The notes beneath the pieces were generated by a model, which made no database searches, was not told where the DNA came from, and saw only the letters and a program-made list of their open reading frames with translations. Positions 43,805 to 54,771 of a stretch of DNA of 64,000 nucleotides are shown here, in pieces. Numbering within the stretch: the first letter of the stretch is position 1; every line of letters begins with the position of its first letter. The stretch spans positions 248,001-312,000 of the forward strand of contig JBGAHD010000001.1 in the NCBI GenBank assembly GCA_044226395.1. Direction: 5' to 3'. A program made the position numbers and the translations under genes. The stretch comes from JBGAHD01 sp044226395 (lineage in GTDB: Bacteria; Pseudomonadota; Gammaproteobacteria; Xanthomonadales; Ahniellaceae).

Positions 43805-43810
43805 ACTATA
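43805..43810 (-). promoter_or_regulatory. Predicted -10 element of the RiPP operon
   Basis: TATAGT on the minus strand (43810-43805), preceded by GATGTG. No good -35 is visible at 17-18 bases upstream (GTAGGC region), so activation by another factor is possible. Confidence 0.4.
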
Positions 43811-44192
43811 CACATCGCGCGCGGCGTGCCTACCTCGTAGAAATCGCGGTGCGCGCGCGCTCGATCGTCATCGCGATCGCGATCACGCGCGCATATCCGA
43901 TTGCACGCAACGACTTGCCCACGCGATGCGCAGGCGCGCTGTCATCCTCAGCGTGGCTGGCCGCGACGACTCAGCGAGACTGCGGTGACGCGCGATGGCG
44001 AGTGAATGCGCGACATGACAACGCGCGCGCAGCAGCAGCGCTGAGGAAATGCGATGAAATTTTCAGGTCGCGCTCAGTCGCGATGTGTCGCTGTCGAAGC
44101 GGACGAAGAGGCGGGGAATTTGCACGCCAATGCGCGCGACGCGATGCCACCGAAGCGCATCGCGTGACGCATCGACGAGAGACCAGCGAGGG
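43811..44192. other. Upstream region of the RiPP operon, no gene seen
   Basis: About 380 bp between the 107-aa protein stop and the RiPP promoter. No convincing gene occurs on either strand. The sequence is GC-rich with runs of CGCG and GATCGCGATCG-like words. I find no terminator for the upstream genes and no clear operator. Confidence 0.45.
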
Positions 44193-44516
44193 CTACGCGC
44201 GAATCAAGCCCACCAACTGCGTGATCGCGCCCAGCGCCGAGCCCACGGCATCGAGCACCGCGATCGCGGTCTTGGCCTTTTCGACCGCCTCGGCCATGGC
44301 GAGCGTGCCGGCCTCGAGTTCTTCGGCATTGGCTTTGGCCGCGGCATTGAGTTCGCTGAATTGAATCAGCATCAGTTGATTGACGGCGCGGCGAAGTTCG
44401 GCCATGCGTTGCGCGCGTTCGGCCTTGCGCTTATCGCTCAAGGCATTGCGATCGAGGCCCTTCACGCGCGCGTGGGCCAGCATCAGATGTCCGATCGTGG
44501 TCGCGAAGTTATCCAT
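44193..44516 (-). CDS. Small helical protein of unknown function
   Basis: A 107-aa protein with no signal peptide. It is alpha-helical, with a charged half (LSDKRKAERAQRMAELRRAV) and a second half heptad-like in Ala/Glu (FSELNAAAKANAEELEAGTL). It ends in a weakly hydrophobic helix, IAVLDAVGSALGAITQLVGL. The gene starts three bases after the stop of the lipoprotein gene, so they are co-transcribed. The family is unknown. Confidence 0.65.
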   Translation of the reverse strand: MDNFATTIGHLMLAHARVKGLDRNALSDKRKAERAQRMAELRRAVNQLMLIQFSELNAAAKANAEELEAGTLAMAEAVEKAKTAIAVLDAVGSALGAITQLVGLIRA

Positions 44517-44519
44517 GGC

Positions 44520-45464
44520 TCAGTGCTCCGGTCGCGTGTCTTGGGCGCGGCGTACTTGGTCGATCACCTTCAGCGCGCGCGCGATGTCGTCGAAGACCGC
44601 GGCGGCCGATTCGACGCTGCCGGTGCCGCTGAGAATGTCGCGCCAGACATCGCGCAAGGATTCGCTGGCCGAACGCAGCGCCTGCAGTTGCGTGATCTCC
44701 GGGCCGGGAAACAGCGCGGCATAGCGCGCCTGACGCCACGCGCTGGCGCTGCCGATGCTGTTGGTCAGGTAGGGCTTGCGCACGTTTTCGAGAAAGGCTT
44801 CCTCGCGCGCGGCCGCGTCCATGCCTTCGAGCACGGCGGCATTGGACGCGAGCACGCCGTCCTGCACGTCGATGGCGCGGCCGATCGGCGCGGCGTCGGC
44901 GCGCAGTCGCGCGCGCAAGCGTTCGGCCTTGATGGCATTGCCCACCAAGCCCGCGAGCTTGCCCCAGGCGTCTTTCTGCGCGGCGGTGATGGCGGCCTTG
45001 CCTTCCAGTTTGTCGCTAAGACCATTGATGCGATCGATCAAGCGATCGGCCGCGCTTTCGGCGCCGCTGGCGGCGTCGTAAGTCGCCAGGGTCTTCAAGG
45101 CTTGAAAGTAGCGGCCCAGCGCATCGGCGTGATCGATCAGGCCGGCGTACTGCTCGACTAGTTTCTTGTCGTTGTCGGTCTGCTGCGTGAAGTCCTCGAT
45201 CAGCGCCGCGCAATCGGTCGAGGGCGTTTGCTCGCCGGCGACTTCCTGGGCCGTGCAAGCCGGTCGATCGCGCACTTCCTCGATCAGGCTGTTGCTCTCC
45301 CAATCGATGTAGCGATCGCGCGCGAGCGTCAGCACATCCTGCGCGGCCTGGCCGTAGGCGATGCCCGCGTCGGCCAATTGCGTCGATTGCTTGACCGTCA
45401 CCGAACTCGCGCAACCGCCGAGCGCGACAAGACTCATCACCATCACGACCGCACGGATTCGCAT
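44520..45464 (-). CDS. Lipoprotein of unknown function
   Basis: A 314-aa protein with a clean lipobox, SLVALGGCASS, so it should be lipid-anchored (Cys 18). The rest is helical and rich in Ala/Asp/Leu, with a few cysteines (CTAQEVAGEQTPSTDCAALI) that may pair. Segments such as IDWESNSLIEEVRDRPAC and VFDDIARALKVIDQVRRAQD have no recognised domain. It is paired with the downstream 107-aa gene. Confidence 0.8.
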   Translation of the reverse strand: MRIRAVVMVMSLVALGGCASSVTVKQSTQLADAGIAYGQAAQDVLTLARDRYIDWESNSLIEEVRDRPACTAQEVAGEQTPSTDCAALIEDFTQQTDNDKKLVEQYAGLIDHADALGRYFQALKTLATYDAASGAESAADRLIDRINGLSDKLEGKAAITAAQKDAWGKLAGLVGNAIKAERLRARLRADAAPIGRAIDVQDGVLASNAAVLEGMDAAAREEAFLENVRKPYLTNSIGSASAWRQARYAALFPGPEITQLQALRSASESLRDVWRDILSGTGSVESAAAVFDDIARALKVIDQVRRAQDTRPEH

Positions 45465-45679
45465 GAGGCTTCCCGTCCCTGAGTGGAGTGAGCGGGATCA
45501 TGGCATCGGCGCTCGGCAAGCCCGCGTCAGCATGGCTGTGGGGAAGTGCCAGTCGACAATGACAAACCGCGTAGGCCCGCGCCGGTCACAGCACTACTGA
45601 GCAAATCGTCTCAGCCCCGCTGGCCGTGTCAGCGTGGCTGAGCAGTGGCGAATCGTCGTGAGCGCGATAGCGACTGCAA

Positions 45680-45713
45680 TGACACAAAAGGAAGGGGGCG
45701 CCGAAGCGCCCCC
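45680..45713 (-). terminator. Intrinsic terminator after the MFS transporter
   Basis: On the minus strand GGGGGCGC and GCGCCCCC pair perfectly (45694-45713) around a tetraloop. TTCCTTTTGTG follows. It lies 25 bp beyond the transporter stop. Confidence 0.85.
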
Positions 45714-45737
45714 GACCCTCACCTCAAGCGACTTCGA

Positions 45738-47390
45738 TCACGCTCGCAAATCGCGATCCTTGGTCTCGCGCAGGAACAAGCTGCCCACGATCAGGGTCAT
45801 CGTCGCGATGCCGATCGGATACCACAGGCCATAGTAGATATCGCCGCTCGCCGCCACCAAGGCGAAGCTGATCGTCGGCAGGAAGCCACCGAACCAGCCA
45901 TTGCCGATGTGATAGGGCAGCGACATCGAGGTGTAGCGGATCCGCGTCGGGAACAGCTCCACCAGCAAGGCCGCGATCGGTCCGTAGACCATGGTCACGT
46001 AGATCACCAGCAAGGTCAGCAGCAACAACACCATTGGCTTGTTGATTCGCGCGGGATCGGCCGCGGTCGGATAGCCCGCCGCCTTCGCGCCATCGGCGAT
46101 CTGCTTGGCGAAGGCATCACTGTTGGCCTTGAATGTCGCGCCTTCCAGGCCCGCGCCTTCGAACGAACTGATCTCCTGCGAACCGATGCGCACCACCGCC
46201 ACCGCGCCGGGCGCCGCCTTTTCATTCTTGTACGGCACGCCGGCCTTGGCCAGGGCGCTCTTGGCGATGTCGCAGCTGCTGGTGAACTTGGCCTTGCCGA
46301 TCGGATCGAACTGGAAGCTGCAGGCATTGGGATCGGCCACGACCGTGACCGGGCTGCTCTTGGTGGCTTCCTCGATCGCGGGGTTGGCGTAGTGTTCGAT
46401 CGCGCGGAACACGGGGAAGTACGTGATCGCCGCGATCAAGCAACCGGCCATGATGATCGGCTTGCGACCGATGCGATCGGACAGCGCGCCGAACACGATG
46501 AAGAACGGCGTGCCCAAGGCCAGCGCGCCGGCCACGAGCAGATTCGCCGTGGTGCCATCGACCTTGAGCATCTGGGTCAGGAAGAACAAGGCATAGAACT
46601 GTCCGCAGTACCACACCACCGCCTGACCCGCCGTGGCGCCGAACAGGGCCAGCAGCACGATCTTGAGGTTGCTCCATTGGCCGAAGGATTCGGTCAACGG
46701 TGCCTTGGAGTGCGCGCCCTCGGCTTTCATCTCCTGGAACACCGGCGACTCGGCCAATTGCAGGCGGATGTAGACCGAGATGATCAACAGCACCGCCGAC
46801 ACCAGGAACGGAATGCGCCAGCCCCACGTATCGAAATCTTCCTTAAGCGTGAGGCGGCACGTCAGGATCACCGCCAGCGACAGGAACAGACCCAGCGTGG
46901 CCGTGGTCTGAATCCAGCTCGTGTACAAACCGCGTCGACCATTGGGCGCGTGCTCGGCGACATAGGTCGCCGCGCCACCGTACTCGCCGCCCAGCGCCAG
47001 ACCCTGCAATAGCCGCAAGACGATCAGGATGATCGGCGCGGCCACGCCGATCGTGGCGTAGGTGGGCAGGACACCGACCAGGAAGGTACTGATGCCCATG
47101 ATCACGATCGTGACCAGGAAGGTGTACTTGCGCCCGACCAGATCACCGAAGCGACCGAACAACAAGGCACCGAAGGGACGCACGGCGAAGCCGGCGGCGA
47201 AGGCGAGCAGGGCGAAGATGAAACCCGTCGTTTCGTTGACGCCGGCGAAGAACTGCTTGGAAATGATCGCCGCGAGCGATCCGTACAGATAAAAGTCGTA
47301 CCACTCGAAAACGGTGCCGAGCGAGGAAGCAAAGATCACGCGTCGATGCGCGGCATCGATGCCCGTGGTCTGAGTTGTGGCGGTGGCCAT
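45738..47390 (-). CDS. MFS transporter of the metabolite:H+ symporter (MHS) family
   Basis: A 550-aa transporter. The N-terminus has FASSLGTVFEWYDFYLYGSL, the MHS hallmark, and FGRFGDLVGRKYTFLVTIVI (loop 2-3 signature G-x-x-x-D-R-x-G-R-K/R type). An extra soluble insert of about 100 residues (SSPVTVVADPNACSFQFDPI to YPTAADPARINKP) sits between two late helices and contains a probable disulphide pair. It is the second gene after the DcaP-like porin (15-bp gap), and acs and its regulators are nearby. A monocarboxylate or dicarboxylate substrate, possibly acetate, is inferred. Confidence 0.87.
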   Translation of the reverse strand: MATATTQTTGIDAAHRRVIFASSLGTVFEWYDFYLYGSLAAIISKQFFAGVNETTGFIFALLAFAAGFAVRPFGALLFGRFGDLVGRKYTFLVTIVIMGISTFLVGVLPTYATIGVAAPIILIVLRLLQGLALGGEYGGAATYVAEHAPNGRRGLYTSWIQTTATLGLFLSLAVILTCRLTLKEDFDTWGWRIPFLVSAVLLIISVYIRLQLAESPVFQEMKAEGAHSKAPLTESFGQWSNLKIVLLALFGATAGQAVVWYCGQFYALFFLTQMLKVDGTTANLLVAGALALGTPFFIVFGALSDRIGRKPIIMAGCLIAAITYFPVFRAIEHYANPAIEEATKSSPVTVVADPNACSFQFDPIGKAKFTSSCDIAKSALAKAGVPYKNEKAAPGAVAVVRIGSQEISSFEGAGLEGATFKANSDAFAKQIADGAKAAGYPTAADPARINKPMVLLLLTLLVIYVTMVYGPIAALLVELFPTRIRYTSMSLPYHIGNGWFGGFLPTISFALVAASGDIYYGLWYPIGIATMTLIVGSLFLRETKDRDLRA

Positions 47391-47405
47391 GGGTCCGGTC
47401 TCCGG

Positions 47406-48767
47406 TCAGAACGAGTAGCGCACGAGGAAATGCAGGCGGCGAAGATCGCCGTCGGCACCGCTTTCGAGCTCGCGTCGAGCGACGCGGAATTCCGCGCCCA
47501 CGTCGAGCTTGGGCAGGGGCGAATAGATCAGATTCACCGCGTAGGAACGCACGCTCTCGGTCACCGCCGTGCCCGACAGATCGGTGTCGTTGTCGAAGTT
47601 GGCGGTCGAGAAGTAGGCATTGCCGCGCAACTTCGGACTGAAGGCGTGGTGATACGCGAAGTAACCGGTGACGCCGCTGACGCCTTCGATATCGCCATTG
47701 CCGTCGATTTCCGCGTCGGCCGCCACGCCCAGGCCCGTGTAGCGACCCAGACCCTTGCCGGCATTGACCGCGAAGCGCAGATCGTCATTGGGCGTGAGCA
47801 GATACTTGCCCGAGAACGAGAACGCCGCCGCCGCCGAGGAATCGTCGATGGCGCCCGCGCCCGTGGTCTCGTGCCGCAATTGACGCAGCATCGCCGCGCC
47901 GGTCAGATGACCCCACGCGGCCTTGTACAGATAGCGCGCGGTGAGATCGGGCAGGGAGTTGTCGTCGCTGCTGATGCGCGTGCCGCCGTGGAAGGGCGTG
48001 AGCGTGGTCTCGGGGTTTTCCAACGAGAACGACCAGTTGCCGCGCGTGTAGCGCACCTGCGGCTGACGCACGAAGACCGTGCCTTCGGTCGGGCCGATGA
48101 AGTCCACGGCCTCGGGCAGGGCGAGCGTATCCATGAAGTTCGACCAGGTCTGACCGACCAGCCATTCGTTCCAGCCGACATAGGCATGACGCAGGGTCAC
48201 GCCATAGGTGTTGGTCGCGACTTCGTTACCGAGCGCGCCACCGAACAAGTCCAGCTCGACGCGCGCGGTGACCTTGTCGCCGGCGTCGCTGACATTGTCG
48301 ATGCCGAACCACAGGCGCGAGAACTTCACGTGCGCGTCGTAGTCGGTGCTCTCGTCGAGACCGCCGACCGGAATGCCGCCGGGCAGATAGAGATCGCGAC
48401 CGGCGCTGCCGTCGGCGATTTCGCCATCGCCCGTGGCGGTGAACATCATGTCGGTGCGCGCGAAGCCACCGAAGGAGAACTTGGTGCCGGCGACCGCGCC
48501 GGGCGTGATGGTCGTGGTTTGTATCGGCAAGGGCGCGGGCGCCGCGCCCGGTGCCGCCGCCGCCGCGACCGGCGCGGCGGGCGCCGCCGCGGGCTTGGCT
48601 TGTTGTTGTTCGACCAAGGTCTTGACCAGGCGTTCGAGCTCGGCGACGCGGGCTTCGAGTTGCGCCTCGCGATCGGTTTGCGCGAAGGCCGGCGCGGCCG
48701 TGCCCAGAGCCAGGGCAATCGCCGCGACCAGTCGCGTGACACGCAGGACTTGCTGCTTCTCCACCAT
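47406..48767 (-). CDS. DcaP-like trimeric outer-membrane porin
   Basis: A 453-aa protein. After a signal peptide ending AAPAFAQT comes a coiled coil, REAQLEARVAELERLVKTLV, then an Ala/Pro-rich spacer, then the beta-barrel (FSFGGFARTDMMFTATGDGE, VGQTWSNFMDTLALPEAVDF). The barrel ends in LVRYSF with a terminal phenylalanine. DcaP proteins admit dicarboxylates and related acids. ATG 48767 is preceded by GGGGGAG. It leads the operon with the MHS transporter. Confidence 0.9.
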   Translation of the reverse strand: MVEKQQVLRVTRLVAAIALALGTAAPAFAQTDREAQLEARVAELERLVKTLVEQQQAKPAAAPAAPVAAAAAPGAAPAPLPIQTTTITPGAVAGTKFSFGGFARTDMMFTATGDGEIADGSAGRDLYLPGGIPVGGLDESTDYDAHVKFSRLWFGIDNVSDAGDKVTARVELDLFGGALGNEVATNTYGVTLRHAYVGWNEWLVGQTWSNFMDTLALPEAVDFIGPTEGTVFVRQPQVRYTRGNWSFSLENPETTLTPFHGGTRISSDDNSLPDLTARYLYKAAWGHLTGAAMLRQLRHETTGAGAIDDSSAAAAFSFSGKYLLTPNDDLRFAVNAGKGLGRYTGLGVAADAEIDGNGDIEGVSGVTGYFAYHHAFSPKLRGNAYFSTANFDNDTDLSGTAVTESVRSYAVNLIYSPLPKLDVGAEFRVARRELESGADGDLRRLHFLVRYSF

Positions 48768-49304
48768 GTGCTTCTCCCCCAACAGGATTGGATTGTGGAA
48801 GTGCGACCAGGACGACGGCGCGCGCGGGCCCCAAGACCACCGCGCAGGCACGGCGACGCCACCGTTCGTACGTCGCCCCGGATGCTGCGCGCGGCATCGG
48901 ACACCAACCATTCGCCTTTGGTCGAAGGCGCGCGGCACGCGTGATGCGTGGCGTCGTCGCGCGCGGCGGCGCATCGACGTGTGCGGGCGCAGCAGAAAAC
49001 GATTACCGCCGCGCGCGCCTTGAAGGCATCGCCAGGCGCGCGAATCGGCGGTGCGCTCGTTCGGATGATGGCCAAGGACCCGTGACGCCGAGAACGGAAA
49101 TCCGTCGTCGCGCGCTGGCACGGAACTGGCAATCGATACGGTCGTGCGATATGCGAGCGGCGATGCGCGATCCGTGACGTCAAGTCATAAACATTCAAAG
49201 ATCGTCATCTTGAATTCGCGCGCGCGACCCGGATGATCAGTAAAGCCGACGATGACTGGTAAGACCGACTTACTTCGCGCATCGGCTACTACAAGGGGGC
49301 GCTA
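48768..49304. other. Divergent control region with a direct repeat
   Basis: About 540 bp between the porin start and the 168-aa gene. It holds no gene on either strand that I can support. Two near-identical words, GTAAAGCCGAC (49240-49250) and GTAAGACCGAC (49259-49269), are 19 bases apart (start to start), on one face of the helix, about 40 bp before the 168-aa gene. They could be a binding site for a response regulator such as the CrbR-like protein encoded at 51996. Identity of the binder is inference. Confidence 0.4.
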
Positions 49305-49811
49305 ATGTTCACCAACACAACGGTTCCGGTAAAGACGGACGCGGGCCGGCGGGAAATGCAGGCGCGCCAGCTCAAGTTGCCACCGATGGCGCGCGTATTG
49401 CTGATCGCCATCGACGGCCATGCCACGGTCGGCGAATTGCGGGAAAGCTTCACGTCGCTGGGTGATGTCGTGGGCTTGCTGGGCACCTTGGAAGCGCAAG
49501 GCCTGCTCGCGGCCAATGGCGCCGACGGGGGGCACGCGCCAAACAAACCCGCGGCGAACGCGGCGGCGACACCGGCGTCGACCTTGTCCGATGCCGCGCA
49601 ACGGTTCATCCATGCGCAGCGATTCATGAACGAGACCGTGGTCGAGGCCTTGGGGCTACGCGCGTTTCTGTTCACGCTCAAGCTCGAGCGTTGCTCGAAC
49701 GTGGCCGAACTGCGCGAGCTCGTGGGCGATTACGATCGCATGATCGCGAAGGCGCGCGATGCTTCGCTGCTCAAGGCCTATCACGCGCGGCTCGATCACT
49801 GGCTGCGTTGA
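49305..49811 (+). CDS. Conserved protein of unknown function (possible winged-helix N-terminus)
   Basis: A 168-aa protein. Residues about 25-70 (PPMARVLLIAIDGHATVGEL followed by RESFTSLGDVVGLLGTLEAQ) resemble the winged-helix lead seen in some transcription-factor-like or GGDEF-adjacent proteins. A Pro/Ala-rich spacer separates it from a helical C-terminus (FLFTLKLERCSNVAELRELV). A GGGGG-rich site precedes the ATG. It is divergent from the porin operon and upstream of acs, with a terminator in between. Confidence 0.6.
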   Translation: MFTNTTVPVKTDAGRREMQARQLKLPPMARVLLIAIDGHATVGELRESFTSLGDVVGLLGTLEAQGLLAANGADGGHAPNKPAANAAATPASTLSDAAQRFIHAQRFMNETVVEALGLRAFLFTLKLERCSNVAELRELVGDYDRMIAKARDASLLKAYHARLDHWLR

Positions 49812-49836
49812 GTTTGTCGAAGTTCTGATCGACGAC

Positions 49837-49860
49837 GACGGCCGCCTTCGGACGGCCGTC
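49837..49860 (+). terminator. Probable terminator after the 168-aa gene
   Basis: GACGGCCG and CGGCCGTC form a perfect 8-bp stem (49837-49860) around CCTTCGGA, 25 bp beyond the stop. Only a weak T-rich tract follows (GCGCGTTTGGTCATTT), so termination may be partial. Confidence 0.55.
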
Positions 49861-50045
49861 GCGCGTTTGGTCATTTCGTGGTCCGCGCGCGCATGCCGCG
49901 CCGCCGCATCCGGCGTATCCTGGACCCGTCTCGCGGGCGATGACCGCGAGCATGCGTCTGCGACCAAAGTCTGATTGGTGCCCGAGCGTCGTCCGGCGGG
50001 ACAATCAGGCCATGACCGTCGCCACGCGCAATCGGGAGGAAGGAC

Positions 50046-51992
<1,947 letters not shown>

Positions 51993-51995
51993 ACC

Positions 51996-52664
51996 ATGGC
52001 GACCATCCTGATCGCCGACGATCATCCGTTATTCCGCGAAGCCCTGCGCGGCGCGGTGACGCGGGCCATGCCCGAGGCGCACGTCATCGAAAGCGATACC
52101 GTGGCCGCCATGCTCGAGTCGGTCGATCAGCATCCCGACGCGGACTTGCTGCTGATGGATCTCAACATGCCCGGCGCGCACGGCTTTAGCGCGCTGGTGC
52201 AGGTGCGCGTCGCGCATCCGGCCTTGCCGGTGATGATTGTCTCGGCGCGCGAAGAGCCCGCGGTGATTCAACGCGCGCTCGCGCATGGCGCCAGCGGCTT
52301 CGTGCCCAAGTCGTCCGACGTGGCCGCGATCGGCACCGCGTTGAGCACCGTGCTCGACGGTGGCCGCTGGGCGCCGGCTGGCACGCATGGCGCGCAACCG
52401 CTCAGTCACGACGAGGCCGACATGGCGCGACGCGTCGCCGCGCTCACGCCGCAACAGTTCCGCGTGCTGGGCATGCTCGCGCGCGGCTTGCTCAACAAGC
52501 AGATCGCGTATGACCTGGGCGTGTCCGAGGCCACGGTCAAGGCGCACATGACCGCGATCCTGCGCAAGCTCGGCGCGAGCAATCGCACGCAGGCGGTGCT
52601 GCTGGCCGGGCGTCTCGCGCTCGATCCCAATGATGTCGATACGAGCGCCGTCATCGACGAATAA
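51996..52664 (+). CDS. crbR: LuxR-family response regulator (CrbR-like)
   Basis: A 222-aa two-component regulator. The receiver has DDHPLFREAL, the phospho-acceptor in DLLLMDLNMPGAHGF and the switch lysine in GFVPKSSD. The LuxR/FixJ output helix-turn-helix is LTPQQFRVLGMLARGLLNKQ, then VSEATVKAHMTAILRKLG. It begins three bases after acs, so it shares its transcript. With the CrbS-like kinase at 56299-59784 it fits the acetate switch system that controls acs expression in gammaproteobacteria. The gene name rests on this context. Confidence 0.85.
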   Translation: MATILIADDHPLFREALRGAVTRAMPEAHVIESDTVAAMLESVDQHPDADLLLMDLNMPGAHGFSALVQVRVAHPALPVMIVSAREEPAVIQRALAHGASGFVPKSSDVAAIGTALSTVLDGGRWAPAGTHGAQPLSHDEADMARRVAALTPQQFRVLGMLARGLLNKQIAYDLGVSEATVKAHMTAILRKLGASNRTQAVLLAGRLALDPNDVDTSAVIDE

Positions 52665-52845
52665 GGCCGCGCGCTAACGCACGAGCGCGCGCGGCGTTGA
52701 CGCGATCGCGAGCTTCGCGCGCCTCGCATTGACCATCTTCCACTGTTCGCTCGTTTGGCGCCGTTCATCCGTGCTCGGCGCGCGAGGGTCAACCGATGTC
52801 GACCTGAGCCGTTGGCCGCCGTGTCGTTCGACGCACGGAGGCTTT

Positions 52846-54759
52846 ATGCGCGCGGTGATAATGATCTTGGGTTTGTGGTGCGGCGCGGCCGCGGCGCAAT
52901 CCGGCGATACGGTATTTGGTGGCGCGGGCGCGGGGTTCGAATCCGCGGTGGACTTGCCCGCGAGTGACGCGCAGGCCGCGCGGTTTCTTACCCGCGCGAC
53001 CTTCGGCCCGACCCTGGCCGACATCGCGCAACTGCGCGCGGTGGGTTACACCGCCTGGCTCGATCAACAAATGAGCACGGCGCCGACGCTGCAACGTCCG
53101 CCGGTCGAAGCCACGATCGCGCAAGCCGTGCTCACCGATACGCGCAATGGCCCGTTCTATCGGCGATTTCGCCTGGAGAATTGGTTCAAGACGCAATTGA
53201 GCGCGCCCGATCAATTACGCCAGAAAGTCGCTTACGCGCTGTCGCAGATCCTGGTGGTCAGCGACGCCACGGTGCTCGATGACAATCCCATCGGCGTGGC
53301 CGAGTACAACGACATTCTGCTGCGCAATGCCTTTGGCAACTATCGCGCCTTGCTGGGCGAGGTCACGCGCAGCCCGGCCATGGGCGTGTACCTGAGTCAT
53401 CTGCGCAATCGCAAGACCGACTGGACTTACGTGGGCAATGTGCTCACGCCCAGTCAGCTGCAGCCCGACGAAAACTACGCGCGCGAGATCATGCAGCTGT
53501 TCTCGATCGGCTTGATCGCGCGCGATCTGGACTTCTCGCCGATCCTGGTCGGTGGCGTCACCGTGCCGACCTACACGCAGGACACGATCACCAACACCGC
53601 GCGCGTGTTCACGGGCTTGTCGTTTGGCTGCACGGGGCCCGAGACCATCGGCACGATCACGCTCAATCGCAACTGCGGTTGCACGGGCACGGCCTGCAAT
53701 TTCGCGCCGGTGTTGTTCAATCAAAATCCACCGCGCTATGCGGCGAACAACAATGTCTCGGCCTTGATCCATCCCGATGCTTATCGGCCGATGGTGTGCT
53801 ATCCGCGGTATGCCGATACGGGTCGCAGCGCCACGGGGCAGGACAACTATTCAATCCTGGCGCCGCCGTATGATCGCAAGCGCATCATCGACGGTCTCGA
53901 GATCGGTCCGAGTCCGGTCGCGTGTTACACCAACACGCCCGCCGCCGATCGTCAGGCTTGCATCGACTATTGCGATGATCAAGTCGACACCGTGGTCGAC
54001 GCGCTCGCCAATCATCCGAATGTCGCGCCCTTCATCGCGCGCCAGCTGATCCAGCGTCTGGTCACGAGCAATCCCTCCGCGCCTTACATTCGGCGCGTGG
54101 CCGAGGTCTTCGTCGATGACGGTCATAGTCGACGCGGCAATCTCGACGCGGTGGTGCGCGCGGTGCTGCTCGATCCCGAAGCGATGAGCGACACGCCGGC
54201 GCCGAGCTTCGGCAAGTTGCGCGAGCCGATGTTGCGTTTGATCGCGGTGTGGCGGGCGTTCGGCGCGCAGACGGGGTCGTCGGGCCTCACCGGCATGACG
54301 GAACCGGAAACGCCTTTCCTGCAGCGGCCGCTGGGCGCGCCTTCGGTGTTCAACTTCTACGAGCCCGACTATCAGCCGCCTGGCGCGTTGCAGGACGCGG
54401 GCCTGTACGCGCCGGAATTGCAGATCTCCAATGAGTCGAGCGTGGTGTCGACTTCCGACAGCCTGTGGTCGAACTTCAGCGCGGGCTACACCTTCGTGGG
54501 TTCCAACACCACCAGCTTCGCCGTGCCCGCGAACAGCGCGTATCTGCCGGCGACCGTGATCGATGCGCTGCCGAGCGCGCACGCGGCCTTGGTCGACGCG
54601 CTCGATCTGCGCTTGATGGCGGGCACGATGTCGCCGGGCATGAAGACCAAGCTGGTCGCCTTGCTCGACGGACCGATGGCCGCCACCGACAAGCGCCGCA
54701 AGGCATTGGACTTGATTCACTTGATCGCGATCTCGCCTGAGTTCGCGGTGCAGCGCTGA
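52846..54759 (+). CDS. Secreted DUF1800 protein
   Basis: A 637-aa protein. A short signal (VIMILGLWCGAAAAQS) precedes DUF1800: AARFLTRATFGPTLADIAQL, LENWFKTQLSAPDQLRQKVA and YAREIMQLFSIGLI, with FLQRPLGAPSVFNFYEPDYQ near the end. A GGAGG sits close to ATG 52846. The gene is 12 bp before a DUF1501 gene. The two families are regularly paired and exported, and nothing firm is known about their role, though a link to polymer or surface metabolism has been suggested. Confidence 0.9.
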   Translation: MRAVIMILGLWCGAAAAQSGDTVFGGAGAGFESAVDLPASDAQAARFLTRATFGPTLADIAQLRAVGYTAWLDQQMSTAPTLQRPPVEATIAQAVLTDTRNGPFYRRFRLENWFKTQLSAPDQLRQKVAYALSQILVVSDATVLDDNPIGVAEYNDILLRNAFGNYRALLGEVTRSPAMGVYLSHLRNRKTDWTYVGNVLTPSQLQPDENYAREIMQLFSIGLIARDLDFSPILVGGVTVPTYTQDTITNTARVFTGLSFGCTGPETIGTITLNRNCGCTGTACNFAPVLFNQNPPRYAANNNVSALIHPDAYRPMVCYPRYADTGRSATGQDNYSILAPPYDRKRIIDGLEIGPSPVACYTNTPAADRQACIDYCDDQVDTVVDALANHPNVAPFIARQLIQRLVTSNPSAPYIRRVAEVFVDDGHSRRGNLDAVVRAVLLDPEAMSDTPAPSFGKLREPMLRLIAVWRAFGAQTGSSGLTGMTEPETPFLQRPLGAPSVFNFYEPDYQPPGALQDAGLYAPELQISNESSVVSTSDSLWSNFSAGYTFVGSNTTSFAVPANSAYLPATVIDALPSAHAALVDALDLRLMAGTMSPGMKTKLVALLDGPMAATDKRRKALDLIHLIAISPEFAVQR

Positions 54760-54771
54760 GGGAGACCGGAC

